Source: Rhyzopertha dominica
Taxonomy: Eukaryota; Arthropoda; Insecta; Coleoptera; Bostrichidae
NCBI GenBank assembly: GCA_025024175.1
Contig: QCXZ01000064.1
Location: forward strand, 46,335,325 to 46,399,324
DNA: 64,000 bases
Direction of reading: 5' to 3'
A program made the position numbers and the translations under genes. Below the pieces are notes generated by a model that did not search any database, was not told the origin of the DNA, and was given only the letters and a program-made list of their open reading frames with translations. The first letter of the stretch is position 1. Every line of letters starts with the position of its first letter. Below are positions 47,999-59,136 of this stretch, in pieces.

Positions 47999-48640
47999 TC
48001 ACAAACTAAAAAAATACTCACTATCACTTTTACTTCTAAAATCACGATTAACTTCTATTATTAATTCTTGTACAAGATTCGCTCTGTACCAATTTTCAAT
48101 GTCCAGTATATGCCGCACTGAATTTCTCCATGCATCGACAGTTGTTATTTCAGATTCATGTCTAATTTTTAGCAGCATTTCATTGCTAAATTTTCCACCG
48201 GTCTTCATTCGTCGAATTCTTTATTTCAACTGCCCCCATATCATTTCAATGGAGTTGAAAATGCAATGTATGTGGGTAATCGTAGAATGGTGTCTGCACA
48301 TTCAGAAGCGAGAACGTCAATTTTAAATTTCTTCGAAAAATTTGTTATGCCAAGCACTTCCAACAATTGTTTTTTTTTNTGTATTCCTCTTCGAAATATA
48401 AACCTTCTTTTATCAAAAACTCTTGAATGGTTACCTTATTAGTTGTTGTATTTGGAATTTTATTCAGTTATTTCGAATGGTAACTAGCGTTGTCCATTAT
48501 TATGGCGCTGTTTGGTGGAAATTTGGGCAATAACGTTTTTGAATCAATTTTCAAACACTTCCACATTCATATCAGAATGATAATCGGTTTAAAATCAGCA
48601 ATAATCTGGTTGACCAGCTACGCTACGAAATGTACTTGTC
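47999..48640 (-). pseudogene. DDE_3-type (Tc1/mariner superfamily) transposase remnant
   Basis: The minus strand, read in shifting frames, gives LPKFPPNSAIIMDNASYHS (around 48520-48485, with the second catalytic Asp in MDN). It continues with KVTIQEFLIKEGLYFEEEY, a short LRLPTYI-like stretch where LRLPPYHP is usual, and finally TTVDAWRNSVRHILDIENWY with an acidic end. The order is that of the C-terminal half of insect DDE_3 transposases. Numerous frameshifts and an ambiguous base near 48379 show that it is dead. It is a different family from the element at 37-39 kb. Confidence 0.7.
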
Positions 48641-48926
48641 ACAAACGCCTCTTCATAAGTGGCTAAATGTAAGCATATACATATGTAGGTATGACCGAAT
48701 AAGTAAAAAATGTTGCACTTAATACGCTTATATGCTGTAAAACTTTAAAATATAAGTAAACACATGCTTTCAATACCGTTAATAGTAGGAGTACAATAGT
48801 TCCAATTTCTTATTTCCAAAAAAATATATACAGGTAGAACTACGTGTATGACCCTCAGGATTAAAAGAAAATTTTAACCTGTCAAGAAATAGGACAGATG
48901 AGGATTGCACACTGCGATCAAAAATT

Positions 48927-50199
48927 AGAATTGGGTATTATCACTTTTTTTTAAATTACGTAAAATGAATCTTGAAGTGCATATATATCGTACGCCATGA
49001 TAAAAAAAACAATAAAAATATTTGTAGGTAGAGAATTTTAGGTCTGAAATCGAATTTTAGGAGTCACCACCAAAATGCTTCTATCCAAGGTTATTCAACT
49101 CGTGACCTCAAGTGTCATGTAAACATTACCTAGGAGCGTGCTGTTTAATGGTGTAGTATCAGTCTTGTATTGGAAAAGCTATTGTATGGTGTTTATTGAA
49201 AGGACGATGTAAGAGTGATTTTTGTAGTTTTACAAGCATCTATTATGTATGGAAAACAAAACAAGTGTTGTTTTATACATGGTTATAAAAGTACTTCAGT
49301 CAGTACAGCTAACAAAATTTCTGTTACCGTTCCTTGAGATTATCAACCTATGAAAAAGTCGTTTCAGGCCCCTAGACATGATATGCCGAAATCGCAAAGT
49401 TTGTTTTTCTATTATGAAGATCATCTTAATTCTTACTGTAAGTTTTATTATTCTTTTATAAGTGTTTACCATTCAGTTTCCATTTTGTTATAGCTTGAAG
49501 AGGATATGAAAAATTATATGCGTTTTATGTTAATAGGGGGAAATGTTATAATAAAAAAGGACATTGTTTCCCATATATTCGACTGTTAGCCAGACCGGAA
49601 ACGAGCCGCACGAGCCCCGAAAATAAATGGCAATATATATTTTAGTACGTTTAGTAAGTTTAGGGTACATTTTTGATTTTACATCTTTATGTTTACAAAT
49701 AGTATGTTTCCAACAACCTACTGTGATCAAATTATCAATGCTACGTTAATTTGATAAAAAAAAGTTCACTTATGCTGTTGCTTTTACGTTCCTCATGTCC
49801 GCTGCGTTGAACCGCTCGTCGCTGTACACAAATTCCATAACAATGCAAATGCCTTCAAAAGTCATAACTCATAAGTATTTCATTTTTTCTTGGCGTATTT
49901 TAATTCGCTTGTCACAAAATAAACGCAAACAACAAACTGATAAATTGATGGGCCGAGGCAGACGCGTGACGCGCTGACCCCAGATGTAAACAAGCGGCCA
50001 TTTACAAGATACCTGACGTCACGGCCAATATGTTCGCGTTTTGGCGGTCCCTTTAAATATTCAAATTTTTAATATTAAAAATACACCTTACGATCCATTT
50101 TTTCGAATTTATAACCTGCCATAGCTGTTTTGTGGGTTAGATGCTACCTATTAATATGCAATTTAATAAAATATAAATTCATGGCAAATACCCAATTAT
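48927..50199 (+). mobile_element. THAP-domain DNA transposon remnant, copy 2
   Basis: Ends are AATTGGGTATT and AATACCCAATT. The interior aligns with 28767-29796. This copy is longer by about 240 bp near its right end, which includes a GC-rich GCAGACGCGTGACGCGCTGA patch, so copy 1 has a deletion or this copy an insertion. The THAP fragments are better preserved here. Confidence 0.75.
49240..49590 (+). pseudogene. degraded THAP-domain fragment (copy 2)
   Basis: From about 49246 the frame reads MYGKQNKCCFIHGYKS, then STANKISVTVP followed by a stop, then MKKSFQAPRHDMPKSQSLFF and YYEDHLNSYC. This is the N-terminal THAP pattern (CC...C-like start, a conserved Pro, and a C/YEDH ending). A GT..AG gap leads to EEDMKNYMRFMLIGGN-like sequence near 49500-49590. 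Catalytic transposase sequence is absent. The element is probably a deletion derivative of a P-like or Kolobok-like transposon. Confidence 0.6.
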
Positions 50200-50345
50200 G
50201 GGCTGCCGCATTGAAATTGAAATGTTTACCATTNATTGTTATAAAAATAGATACTATTCATTAAATTAGGAAAGAATACGATTTAGTCATATATTAAAAG
50301 CTATTACATGAGAAATATTTGTAGTTCAAATAATAATACCAAATA

Positions 50346-50573
50346 ATGCTCATTGATTTATGTGTACGAAGCACGAAGATAGAGCAGATACTTGGGCTAC
50401 TCAAAGACAACTTCCCGGAGGCCACGTGCGAGCCCCTAGATTCAAAATACCCTGAGCACTACTCATCGTTTAAAATTACTGTTAACTTGCAAAACTTAAA
50501 AAGTGCTATGAAACCAGACGTTTGGCCGTATGGCATATATATTTCTCGTTTTTTTTCCATCAGCGCCAAATAA
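50346..50573 (+). pseudogene. ORF1 C-terminal fragment of the Jockey/CR1-like element
   Basis: Reads STKIEQILGLLKDNFPEATC, SKYPEHYSSFKITVNLQN, then MKPDVWPYGIYISRFF and a stop. This is the ending typical of insect ORF1 nucleic-acid-binding proteins of this group (P..YSSF.V.V, W..G...RFF). Its stop lies 29 bases before the ORF2 start codon. Confidence 0.7.
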
Positions 50574-50601
50574 CGACCACACCGACATAAACGGAAACAG
50601 T

Positions 50602-53111
50602 ATGAAAATCATAAACTTGAATATACAGTCTGTGCGAAACAAAATTGCTGAACTAGAAGCATATATAAATAACAGTAATCCAGATATGGTCTGTCTTGCA
50701 GAGCATTGGTTGGTAAAATCTTAAATGTGCCATTTTAATGTCACCAACTATTATGTCGGTAGTTCATTTTGTAGACAAGTTCTCATACATGGAGGAAGTT
50801 GTATTCTTGTTAAAGATATATATGCATCAACGGAGATTATTGATATAAATGAAATGTCGATAGAGGGAGAGTTGTAAATCTGCGCTGTTCGTGTTGACCA
50901 AATCAACACTGTTATTCTGGCAGTGTATCGTCCTCCCTCAGCTAATATCAATAACTTAGCAACATTATTGGATGCTGTTATCGAAAAGATACAACTAAAA
51001 TATTCAAAAACGTTTATTGTGGTTGCTGGCGATTTTAACTTAGACTTCAGCAAATATTCCAAGTATAGAGAAGACTTAATAAATACTATTACTCAGTATA
51101 ACATAAAACCAGTATTTAACGATGTTTCTAGAATGGGTACTAGGACTGGTACTTGTATAGATAATATTCTAACCAATATCCATTCATATATTACACACAG
51201 TAGTACAGTGAATCCACATCTCTCAGATCATTTGGCTCAGGAGGTTCACTTCCAGGGGCTACAAGTAAGCAAATTACCAAAATCGGTAGATACAAGGACA
51301 ATAAGGAGGATTGATGATAAGACTATAAGCAGTTTTGTACAGTATCTGAGCCTTGTTAACTGGGGACCAATAATACAACGGGAAGATCCACATTTAAGTT
51401 TTCAGAGTTTTCACGATTTCTTTGTAGAATCCTTTAATAGGTACTTTCCTGAAACAAAAACTAGAATTCGAAAACCAAAATCTATAGTAAAATGGTATAC
51501 TAAAGAACTAAAAGATGAAAAAGTAATGTTGGATGCTATGTATACCATAAGTTTGGTTATGAAAACTGAAGAATCCCGGAAATCTTATTTGGAATATCGA
51601 TCTCATTACAGGAACCGGTTAAGACAAAAGCCTCTTCGTGTAGAACTCAGCGAATCGATTGATGCTCAGGCACTAAATGAAAATTTCATTCGCAGCGTCA
51701 CGCAGATAGATCAAACCTGCCAATCAGATAGCGTTATGAATATGATGAAAAATATCCATGTAAACAATTTACGTTCCTTTTATCTTAATGAGGTAACTGA
51801 GGAGGACGTGAAGAAGTTAATGATCAGCATTAAGTCAAAATCTACACAAGATTGTTACGGAATAAGCGCACGATTTATGAAATCTGTTTTTTGTGCAATA
51901 GTTAAACCAGTTACTAAGTTAATCAATATGTGTATTGAGGCAGGTATTTTCCCAGATTGTCTTAAACATGCTGAAATAAAACCGTTATTTAAAGGTGGGT
52001 GTAGAAAAACAGCCAATAATTACAGACCCATAGCAGTATTACCAACTTTTTCAAAAATTTTTGAGCTCTGGGTAAAGAACCAGCTGATTCGGTATTTCGA
52101 AAGGAAAAATGTATTGTGCGACCAGCAACATGGACATAAACGCAATAAATCTACCGTTACAGCCATAGTTCAGGTAGTCGATAACATAACACGTGCACTA
52201 GATGAAAAATTAATCACTGAAGCTACATATTGCGACTTAAGTAAGGCCTTTGATCGTGTATCTCATCAAATACTTAACAATAAGCTTGAATATTATGGCG
52301 TTAGAGGAACTCCTCTCAAATTGTTAGAATCTTACTTAAGTAATAGAAGTGTGTGGTATTCAACGGACGGCGATCCACGTGGAAGTATGTTGGAGTCGGA
52401 GTTCCGCAGGGTTCGATACTTGGCCCACTGCTTTTCCTAGTTTATGTAAACGACCTACCTGCAAATATTAGGGCAAATGATATGTGTCTATTTGCTGATG
52501 ACACTTCATTTTTCAACACCGCCCCGGATGTGACTTCTGCGACCCAAAAAGGAAAAGTCAGCCTTCAGGACGCTAAAATATGGTTCGTGTCAAATAATCT
52601 AATTTTAAATAACGAAAAAACAAAGAAAATGGTTTTCACAACGAAAAAACTGACAGAACAAAAACCAATCAAATTTTTGGGTATCTGGTTTGAATCTAAC
52701 TTTCAATGGACAGAGCATGTGAACGTCTTAAACACAAAGCTGTCTAAAGCTATTTACACAATAAAACACATAAATGATAATATTGGAACAACAGCATCAC
52801 TCACAGCGTACTATTCTTACTTTCATAGTGTACTATGCTACGGAATAATAGTTTGGGGTATGCATCCACGAGTTAGCGAACTATTTATAAAGCAAAAGAA
52901 AGCTGTTAGAATTATGAATGGAGTATGTCAGCAACACTCTTGTAGGCAGCTGTTTAAAGAATGTAAAATACTAACTATCTATTCAGTCTATATACTAAAC
53001 TGTGTACTATATGCCTATGATAATATTAAAAGTCTTGACAAGAATGGTGATTTTCATCCTTACGGAACGCGATGTAGAAATCAAATTTGTATACCGTTTC
53101 ACAGAATATAA
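50602..53111 (+). pseudogene. ORF2 endonuclease / reverse transcriptase of the Jockey/CR1-like element
   Basis: The ATG at 50602 opens MKIINLNIQSVRNKIAELEA, the apurinic-type endonuclease start. It is followed by CLAEHWL, stops at 50722 and 50875 in an otherwise continuous frame, then AVYRPPSANI, VVAGDFNLDF and LSDHLAQE. The reverse transcriptase carries NNYRPIAVLPTFSKIFE, CDLSKAFDRVSHQIL (motif A), then a frameshift near 52352, then VPQGSILGPLLFLVYVNDLP and the catalytic FADDTSFF. The C-terminus runs to 53111. ORF2 protein would nick target DNA and prime reverse transcription in the nucleus. The catalytic residues are still readable, so decay is moderate. Confidence 0.9.
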
Positions 53112-53362
53112 AACTGCACAACACAGCACCCGCTGCAATAAAAGTTTTAGATCGCAGAAGGTTTAAACATGAAGTGCTAGTCATTCTGCGCAACTTGTGT
53201 GTCCATAATGTCGACGAATTTCTGAAAGTCGTATTTTGATGTGTACATTGTTTGTTGCTGTATTGTTCTATTGTATACTCGTAGTATGACTGTGTTATAT
53301 TATACTCATTTCTGTATTATATACTTACCTGACGTGGCGATGTAATGTTTAACGCTAAATAC

Positions 53363-53390
53363 ATTATTATTATTATTATTATTATTATTA
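53363..53390. repeat. (ATT)n tail of the Jockey/CR1-like element
   Basis: About nine perfect ATT units at the 3' end of the element. It marks the insertion border. Confidence 0.85.
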
Positions 53391-53639
53391 CGGAAAAAAA
53401 TTCTAAAAGAGTCTAAACACAATTTTTTGATCTGGTCCATTCCGCTGCAAAACAGTGGAACGTGCCGAATCCGTCTGTTATTTACGACAGCTTCAGGTAA
53501 TACTTGTAAACCATAGTGAGCGGTAATCAGCTGTTCGTATAATGCGGCTCATAGATTGTTGCTTGCAACTATACCATTGCATTCATGCGGTTATTACGAC
53601 TACCCTTCCCACAAAAACGTAATTAGCAGGATCGCTCAA

Positions 53640-54078
53640 TTCACATACTGCGCTATCTTCAATAGGCATAACGAACATCTCTGGATGCAAGTCCTAATGG
53701 AAATTCAGTTTTAATATTTTCTGATGTTGCATCACAGTGTCAACAGTTCTTGGTCAACATATTTTTGACAGGTTTTTAACTGGTGCATATTGTCTCAGTT
53801 TCGTCCAGAACGAATTACAAGATAATATGTTGGAAGAACTGGATACATAGGCGCGCGCAATGCTTCAATGGTATCAACAAGACGGAGGATACAATCGTAA
53901 CATGAGAGAAGTCCGAAATTATTTAAATAAACTTTTTGGCAACTATTGGAATCAAACAACCGGACTAGATCCACGATTACGATTTGTTTGTTCCCGAAGT
54001 TATGAAATTGTGAAATCTTCACTTTCAGTTTTGAAACGGTTCAATGCGTGTATTAATAATAAAGGTGGTCTATTTTAA
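53640..54078 (+). pseudogene. mariner-like transposase fragment
   Basis: The plus strand from about 53778 reads LTGAYCLSFVQNELQ and NMLEELDT, a stop, then ARAMLQWYQQDGGYNRNMRE and VRNYLNKLFGNYW. It ends LKRFNACINNKGGLF before a stop. The pattern L.G..Y..FL..EL, M.(F)QQDG.P.H, V..YLN..FG and a C-terminal R.NAC....GG.F is that of mariner-like transposases in insects. The PDLTPLDFFLW block expected after the second Asp is missing or scrambled. It is a short, heavily mutated piece. Confidence 0.55.
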
Positions 54079-54632
54079 ATTTATTTGTAGTAAATTATAA
54101 TGTACTCGGTTTTAGTTGTTAACGATGTATATATGTATATTTAATAGTATTTTTTTGTTACACATATAAAAATTTGCTAAATTTAAGACCAAAATAGGCT
54201 GTGTGCGAATGTGACAGTGCAAACACGGATAAAACTGCTCCGCAAAAACCAACCGTCTACGGAGTTTTGCGAGCGCTAAATTATTAAGACTGTATACAAA
54301 TTAGGAATGTCCTAAACAAAAAACAACTGGAAAGCTAGTGCGCGTAATAACGCCCAAAAACATCAAAAAGACTCTAAATCAAATCTAACGAAAGTGACAA
54401 ATACGCGGCAGATATCGGCGATACGAGAGTGTAGTAAACCGGCGGCCGGTCCGTACAAAAACGTAGCGCAATAAGAACTATAAATACAACCGTATAAGAA
54501 ACTCGCCGCTTTTAAACAGTTAAAATTGTAAAACTGCAAATAAATACAGACGATAACTAATTACAACTCCTAAATATAAAACGGAAACAGGAAAAACCAA
54601 ATAACTAATATCAAACTCTTGATTCAACTACT

Positions 54633-55418
54633 ATGGAGGCGGAAGATGATTATTCAACCGATGATTCCTCAAACAAGAGAAAAGCAGCAGCAGGGGCAGA
54701 ACAGTTTAACAGGAGTAAAAAGACGTACAGGACCCCGCAAAAAAACAAGGGAGAAGATGAAGATAAACTAGATCTATTGATACATATGATGCAAGATATC
54801 AAAAGTGAGCAATCTGAGATGAGAAAAGAAATAAAACAAAATGGGCAAGAACAGAAAAGATTTAATACCGAACTCCTTAAATTAAAACAGGAAAATGAGA
54901 ATATAAAGAAGGAAAATGAACAAATTAAAAGAGAAAATGAACTGATTAGAAAAGAATTACAGGATATATGATCGCAACTACAGCTGATTGGAAAAAACAG
55001 CAAGAAAAATAACATAGTCATGAATGGACTAAGTATCAACACCGAAGAACCTGTCATCGCCGTGGAAACAATAACCAAGTTTATAAAAGACAACTTAAAA
55101 ATTAATGTTCAACCCAAAAATGTCACAAACATAGGAAATAAAATTTACATAGTAGAACTAAAAAATGCAAAAGATAAGCTTGAAATCATGCAGAACAAAG
55201 CAAAGCTCAAACAGATACCAGATTCAAAGGTATATATATATGAAGACTTAACTAAATATGAAAGAGAAAAACAGAAATATATCAGACTAAGAGCACAAGA
55301 AGAGAAAAACAAAGGTAAAGAGGTCAAAGTTGGATACAGCACACTTAGGGTGGATGGAGATATCTGGAGATGGGACAGGAAGACAAACAGACTGGTAAAC
55401 TCAAATTCAAAAAACTAG
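54633..55418 (+). pseudogene. ORF1 of the RTE-like element, one in-frame stop
   Basis: The frame is continuous except for a TGA at 54969-54971. The N-terminus is acidic and Ser-rich with a basic patch (SKKTYRTPQKNKGE). Residues of about 45-112 form a long coiled coil with repeating ENE.IK(K/R)EN heptads. After the stop, NNIVMNGLSI, then VQPKNVTNIGNKIYIVEL and a basic DLTKYEREKQKYIRLRAQEE resemble the RRM and C-terminal domains of L1-type ORF1 proteins. Such proteins coat the element RNA as trimers. Without the TGA it would be about 262 residues. The TGA is more likely a mutation than a programmed site. Confidence 0.8.
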
Positions 55419-58400
55419 CAGCTACAAGTACAATGGCCAAATATATGATGACTAAAGCAATGGACAAGGACAGTCCGATAACACAAAGTAAAAAAATGCA
55501 GACAACCAGTAATAAAACAAAACAGAAAAAGAAATTAAGGGGATGGACTATTGGCGAATGGAATGTGAGAGGGCTAAATGGAAAGGAAGAAGAGTTATTG
55601 CAAGAATTTGAAGATCAAGGTCTAAATTTACTGGCTTTAACGGAAACAAAAAAGAAGGGTCAAAAAACAGTTGAACTAGAGAAAAGTCATTTGTTGATAT
55701 TGAGCGGAGTAAAAACTGAAGAAAGAGCGCAAGCTGGGGTGGGATGTATTGTAAACAATAATATAAAAAAGTACCTAAATAATTACGATTGTATCTCTGA
55801 GCGCATTCTGAAACTAGAATTTGAGATCAAGAAAGGAGATAAACTGCTCGTAATAATACTGTACGGACCGGACGAAAATGACAGAGTGTCAGCAAAAGAT
55901 GGCTTCTGGAAAACTGTTAACACCGCAGTTGGAAATGGCCAGGAAAGATTAATAGTATTGGGGGACTTAAACGGAAGAGTAGGAAGGCGAGATCACTATT
56001 CAGGAAGAGTAATTGGTATACATGGTGAGGAAGTCCGAAACAGCAACGGTAAACGGATAATTGACTTTTGTATACAGAATAATCTTCTTGTATGCAATAC
56101 ATTCTTTTCACACAAAGATATCCATAAATTCACAAGAACAGTCGACAGCAGAAAAAAAATCGATCATAGATTACGTAATAGTTGGAAGGGAGCTTAACAA
56201 AAAGATGTAAGAGTAAGAAGAGGTCCGGAGCTCAAACTTATATAGGCGACCATGTAAGAACAATGGTAGCCCAGAGACAACCTAAATTGCCCACAAATGT
56301 AACAATAAAGTCGTTCAAACTGAGAAATGACGATACAGCATTGCAGTTCAGAAATACTTTGGAAGATATCTTGGAAGGGAGCATCAGCACGGACAAAGAA
56401 TTGGAGGCAATGCGGGATGTATTGAAATCTTCAGTGATTGAGGCGGTAAAGCAGGCATGTGGAGTTAAAACAGTCCAAAGAAACAAGAAAGAAACGCATT
56501 GGTGGAACGACGAAATCAAAATAGAAGTCAAATTAAAAAAAGAAAAGTGGAAGAGATACTTGGGGAATAGATCTAACGAGAAATACCAAAAATACAAAGA
56601 ACAAAGAAACAAAGTCAAAGAGCTAGTAAAAGAGGCGAAGACAAAGCAGTGGGCAGCTTTTGGACAGAAAATAGAAGACGAATACCGCGCAAACCAAAAA
56701 CTTTTCTGCAACACCCTCAAGAAGCTAAGATGTCCGGAACAGAAACACAAATTGAGGCATAAGAAAGACATGTCTGGAGCAATAACTACCGAACCAGAAC
56801 AAATCGTAGAAAATTGGAAATGCCACTTTGAAAAACTACTTGGCACTGCAGACAACAACGACAATCAGGCACACCGAACATCTAACTCACATCTCGTAAA
56901 TTCTGGTGAAATTCTAAAACACGAAATAGTTGATGCCATAAAGAAATTAAAGAAAGGGAAAGCAGCTGGACATGACCAAATCACAGCTGAAATGCTCTAC
57001 TGTATGGGACCAAAAGGGCTGCAGCTGCTACATGAAATATGCAACAAGGCGTGGTGTAAAAGCCGGGTACCCAGAGACTGGGAAATAGGGATTATTATTC
57101 CTATATATAAAATCGGCGACAGGACCATCTGCAGCAATTATAGGGGCATAACTTTGCTGAGCATAGTTTCAAAGGTGTACGAAAGTGTTCTCGAACATAG
57201 GTTAATGAATGGAATTGACCCAAAACTAAAACAGACACAGAGTGGATTCAGAAAGGGAAGAGGCATTCAAGATCATATTTTTACAATCAAACAAATAATC
57301 GAAAAATCAAAAGCTACAGGAAGACAACTATGCATGGCTTTTATAGACCTGGAAAAAGCATTCGATAAGGTGTCTAAGAATGCAGTACGCGATTGCTTGT
57401 TACACTACAGCACAAACGCAACGTTAACGAGAGCAATAATGAGCCTGTATAACTCCAACAAAAGCTACGTGAGGACAGACAACATGCAATCGACAGAATT
57501 CAAAGTAGGAGGAGGCCTAAGACAAGGCGGTGTATTAAGTCCTATTCTGTTTAATATCGTTATGGGCAGCATCATAAAGGACTGTAAGGACAAGGCCAAA
57601 AAAATGTATGTTGGACACAAAAATCTATATCCAGTCTTTATAAGAGAATGTGCATTTGCGGATGATGTGGTGATATTTGCTGAAAAAGAAAAAGATTTAG
57701 AACATAACCTAGCCACATGGAAAGATGCTTTATCCAAGAGGAACTTAAATATAAATGAAAGCAAAATAATGATAATAAATGCCTGCAACACAAACAGGAA
57801 TATTACACTTAACGGAAAAGTTGTAGAAAAGATCGAAACGTTTAAATACCTAGGAGTTCCAGTAAATAACAAAGGTAACCAGGAAGCGGAAATAGTGGCT
57901 AGAATGGAAGGTGCAGCTCGCATGTACCATGCTATAAGAAGCAACTTCCTAACAAAAAGAGAAGTCTCCAGGCACACAAAAATTAGTGTGTATAAAAGCA
58001 TATTTGTTCCTATACTCACTTTCGGATCCGAGTCTTGGGTATTATCTAAAAAGCTCAAAAGCAAAGTGCAGAGTATTGCCATGAAATTCCTGAGAACAAT
58101 ATTAGGAATAACTAGAATAGACAGAGTCCGAAACATAACGGTAAGAGAAGAACTGGGAGTAGAATCGGTGCTGTCAGCGATAGAGAAGGCACAGTTACGA
58201 TGGTATGGTCACTTGCTACGCATGAAGGAAGATAGGCCTACTAGGAATATATGGGAAGCTAAAATGCAAGGACTTAGAGTGAAAGGAAGACCGATGAAAA
58301 CCTGGGACAAGAACACAGAAGATCTGCTTCGCGAAGGAGGTGTGCAGTGGCAAAAACACTGGTACAAGACCGGAAGATGTGGAAAACATTCGTGCAAAAA

Positions 58401-58419
58401 GGGTACAAGAAGGTCGTGA
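55370..58419 (+). pseudogene. ORF2 endonuclease / reverse transcriptase of the RTE-like element
   Basis: The ATG at 55370 overlaps the end of ORF1 by 49 bases in another frame. The endonuclease shows GEWNVRGLNGKEEELL, LALTETKKKG, ILYGPDEND and VLGDLNGRVG. Near 56150-56260 two or three small indels break the frame just where DYVIVGRELNKK and the closing GDH should lie. The open frame 56182-58419 holds the reverse transcriptase: SNYRGITLLSIVSKVYE, QSGFRKGRGIQDHIF, MAFIDLEKAFDKV (motif A), LRQGGVLSPILFNIV (motif B) and the catalytic AFADDVVIFAE. A C-terminal RWYGHLLRM..R and KGRPMKTWDKN region follows. It is broken only at the domain junction, with catalytic residues present. The usual role is target-primed reverse transcription in the nucleus. 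Confidence 0.9.
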
Positions 58420-58651
58420 TTAAATATATAGTACATTTTTTGGTGATTAACTAAATTAAAATCAGAATAAAACAGAAAAATTGCTATAACTCTCGAATTT
58501 TTTATAATCATATTACTTTATTTACTTATTTGCAAAATTGGGGCATTATTTTCTACATTTGTACTTACTTGTTTTATTTAAAATTAGAAATGGCGACGTT
58601 AACGGAATAGGTATACATATATCACAAAAAATCTTCTTTTTCAAAATAGCT

Positions 58652-58822
58652 AGTGATTTGTTATTATTTACTTTCAAAATTTTGTTTGAACTTGTGTCAG
58701 GCAAATTTTGAGGTTCTTCGTCTTTGACAAAGATTACAAGTGTAATCGAAACGTCAGACTATTAAATTTTTGTCAGTGTTTTCAACAGACAGCGATCTAT
58801 CCGACAAAATATTATCTTATCT
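58652..58822 (+). mobile_element. solo terminal repeat of the copy A/B Penelope family
   Basis: Matches the 3' terminal stretch of Penelope copy A (15247-15420, reverse complement) from GTGATTTGTT to CCGACAAAATATTATCTTAT. No coding sequence accompanies it, so it is an independent short insertion or a solo pseudo-LTR. Confidence 0.8.
58715..58765 (+). ncRNA. hammerhead ribozyme-like motif with paired core variant
   Basis: Core TTGACAA (58724-58730), extra A, perfect helix II GATTAC/GTAATC around AAGT, GAAA (58748-58751) and CGTC. Upstream GTCT pairs with AGAC after the presumed GTC cleavage point (after 58755). Helix III would be the self-complementary ACGT, so it may need dimers. Confidence 0.6.
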
Positions 58823-58940
58823 AGTGAACCATTGACTTTTCCAAAAATCCAAACGACACTTTAAATTAGGTTCACAAAACTGAAAATCTCTTCCCATTTT
58901 ACCTGCTAGTTTCCAAAATCCCCATGCTAAACCTTCTGTA

Positions 58941-59136
58941 CAATTATTCTTAGTGTATTTATTTGTAGGCTCTGGCTCCTGTTTTTATTAAATTAAAGAC
59001 ACTTTTATTAATTAATATGACGTTTCGACCTATAATTTAGGTCTTTATCGAATATTTTTATTTTATAGATTGACAAACTAGTATGTCATATAAAAACAGG
59101 AAGCAGAACCTACAAATAAATACACTAAGAATAATT
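58941..59136 (-). mobile_element. second Penelope-type terminus: 46-bp inverted arms around a hammerhead-like core
   Basis: The arm at 58942-58987 and its reverse complement at 59090-59136 are nearly perfect (they share GTGTATTTATTTGTAGG and CCTGTTTTTAT). Between them lies a minus-strand hammerhead-like motif. It differs in sequence from the neighbouring solo repeat, so it is another family or subfamily. Confidence 0.65.
59008..59062 (-). ncRNA. hammerhead ribozyme-like motif, core position 4 mutated
   Basis: On the minus strand TCGATAA (59051-59045), one extra A, perfect 6-bp helix II GACCTA/TAGGTC around AATTA, then GAAA (59026-59023) and CGTC. ATATT after the cleavage point pairs with AATAT before the core, giving a 5-bp helix I. 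Positions 3 and 8 again read T and A. Position 4 is C instead of T, which probably inactivates it. Confidence 0.55.

Larger units (their letters stand above)
50341..53393 (+). mobile_element. Jockey/CR1-like non-LTR retrotransposon, 5'-truncated
   Basis: It contains the end of ORF1, a full-span ORF2 and a 3' untranslated region that ends in an (ATT)n tail at 53363-53390. Tails of short tandem repeats mark the 3' ends of many non-LTR elements. It starts just right of THAP-element copy 2, lacks most of ORF1 and carries two stops and a frameshift, so it is dead. The clade within the Jockey/CR1 superfamily is uncertain. Confidence 0.85.
54180..58500 (+). mobile_element. RTE-like non-LTR retrotransposon, nearly complete
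   Basis: A GC-richer 5' region (about 54190-54630), ORF1 (54633-55418), overlapping ORF2 (55370-58419) and a short A-rich 3' end. The endonuclease is of the kind often annotated in insects as craniofacial-development-protein-2-like. ORF1 has one stop and ORF2 has small indels near 56150-56260. Apart from these the copy is remarkably well kept, which suggests recent activity in the genome. Exact ends and target duplication could not be fixed. Confidence 0.85.
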
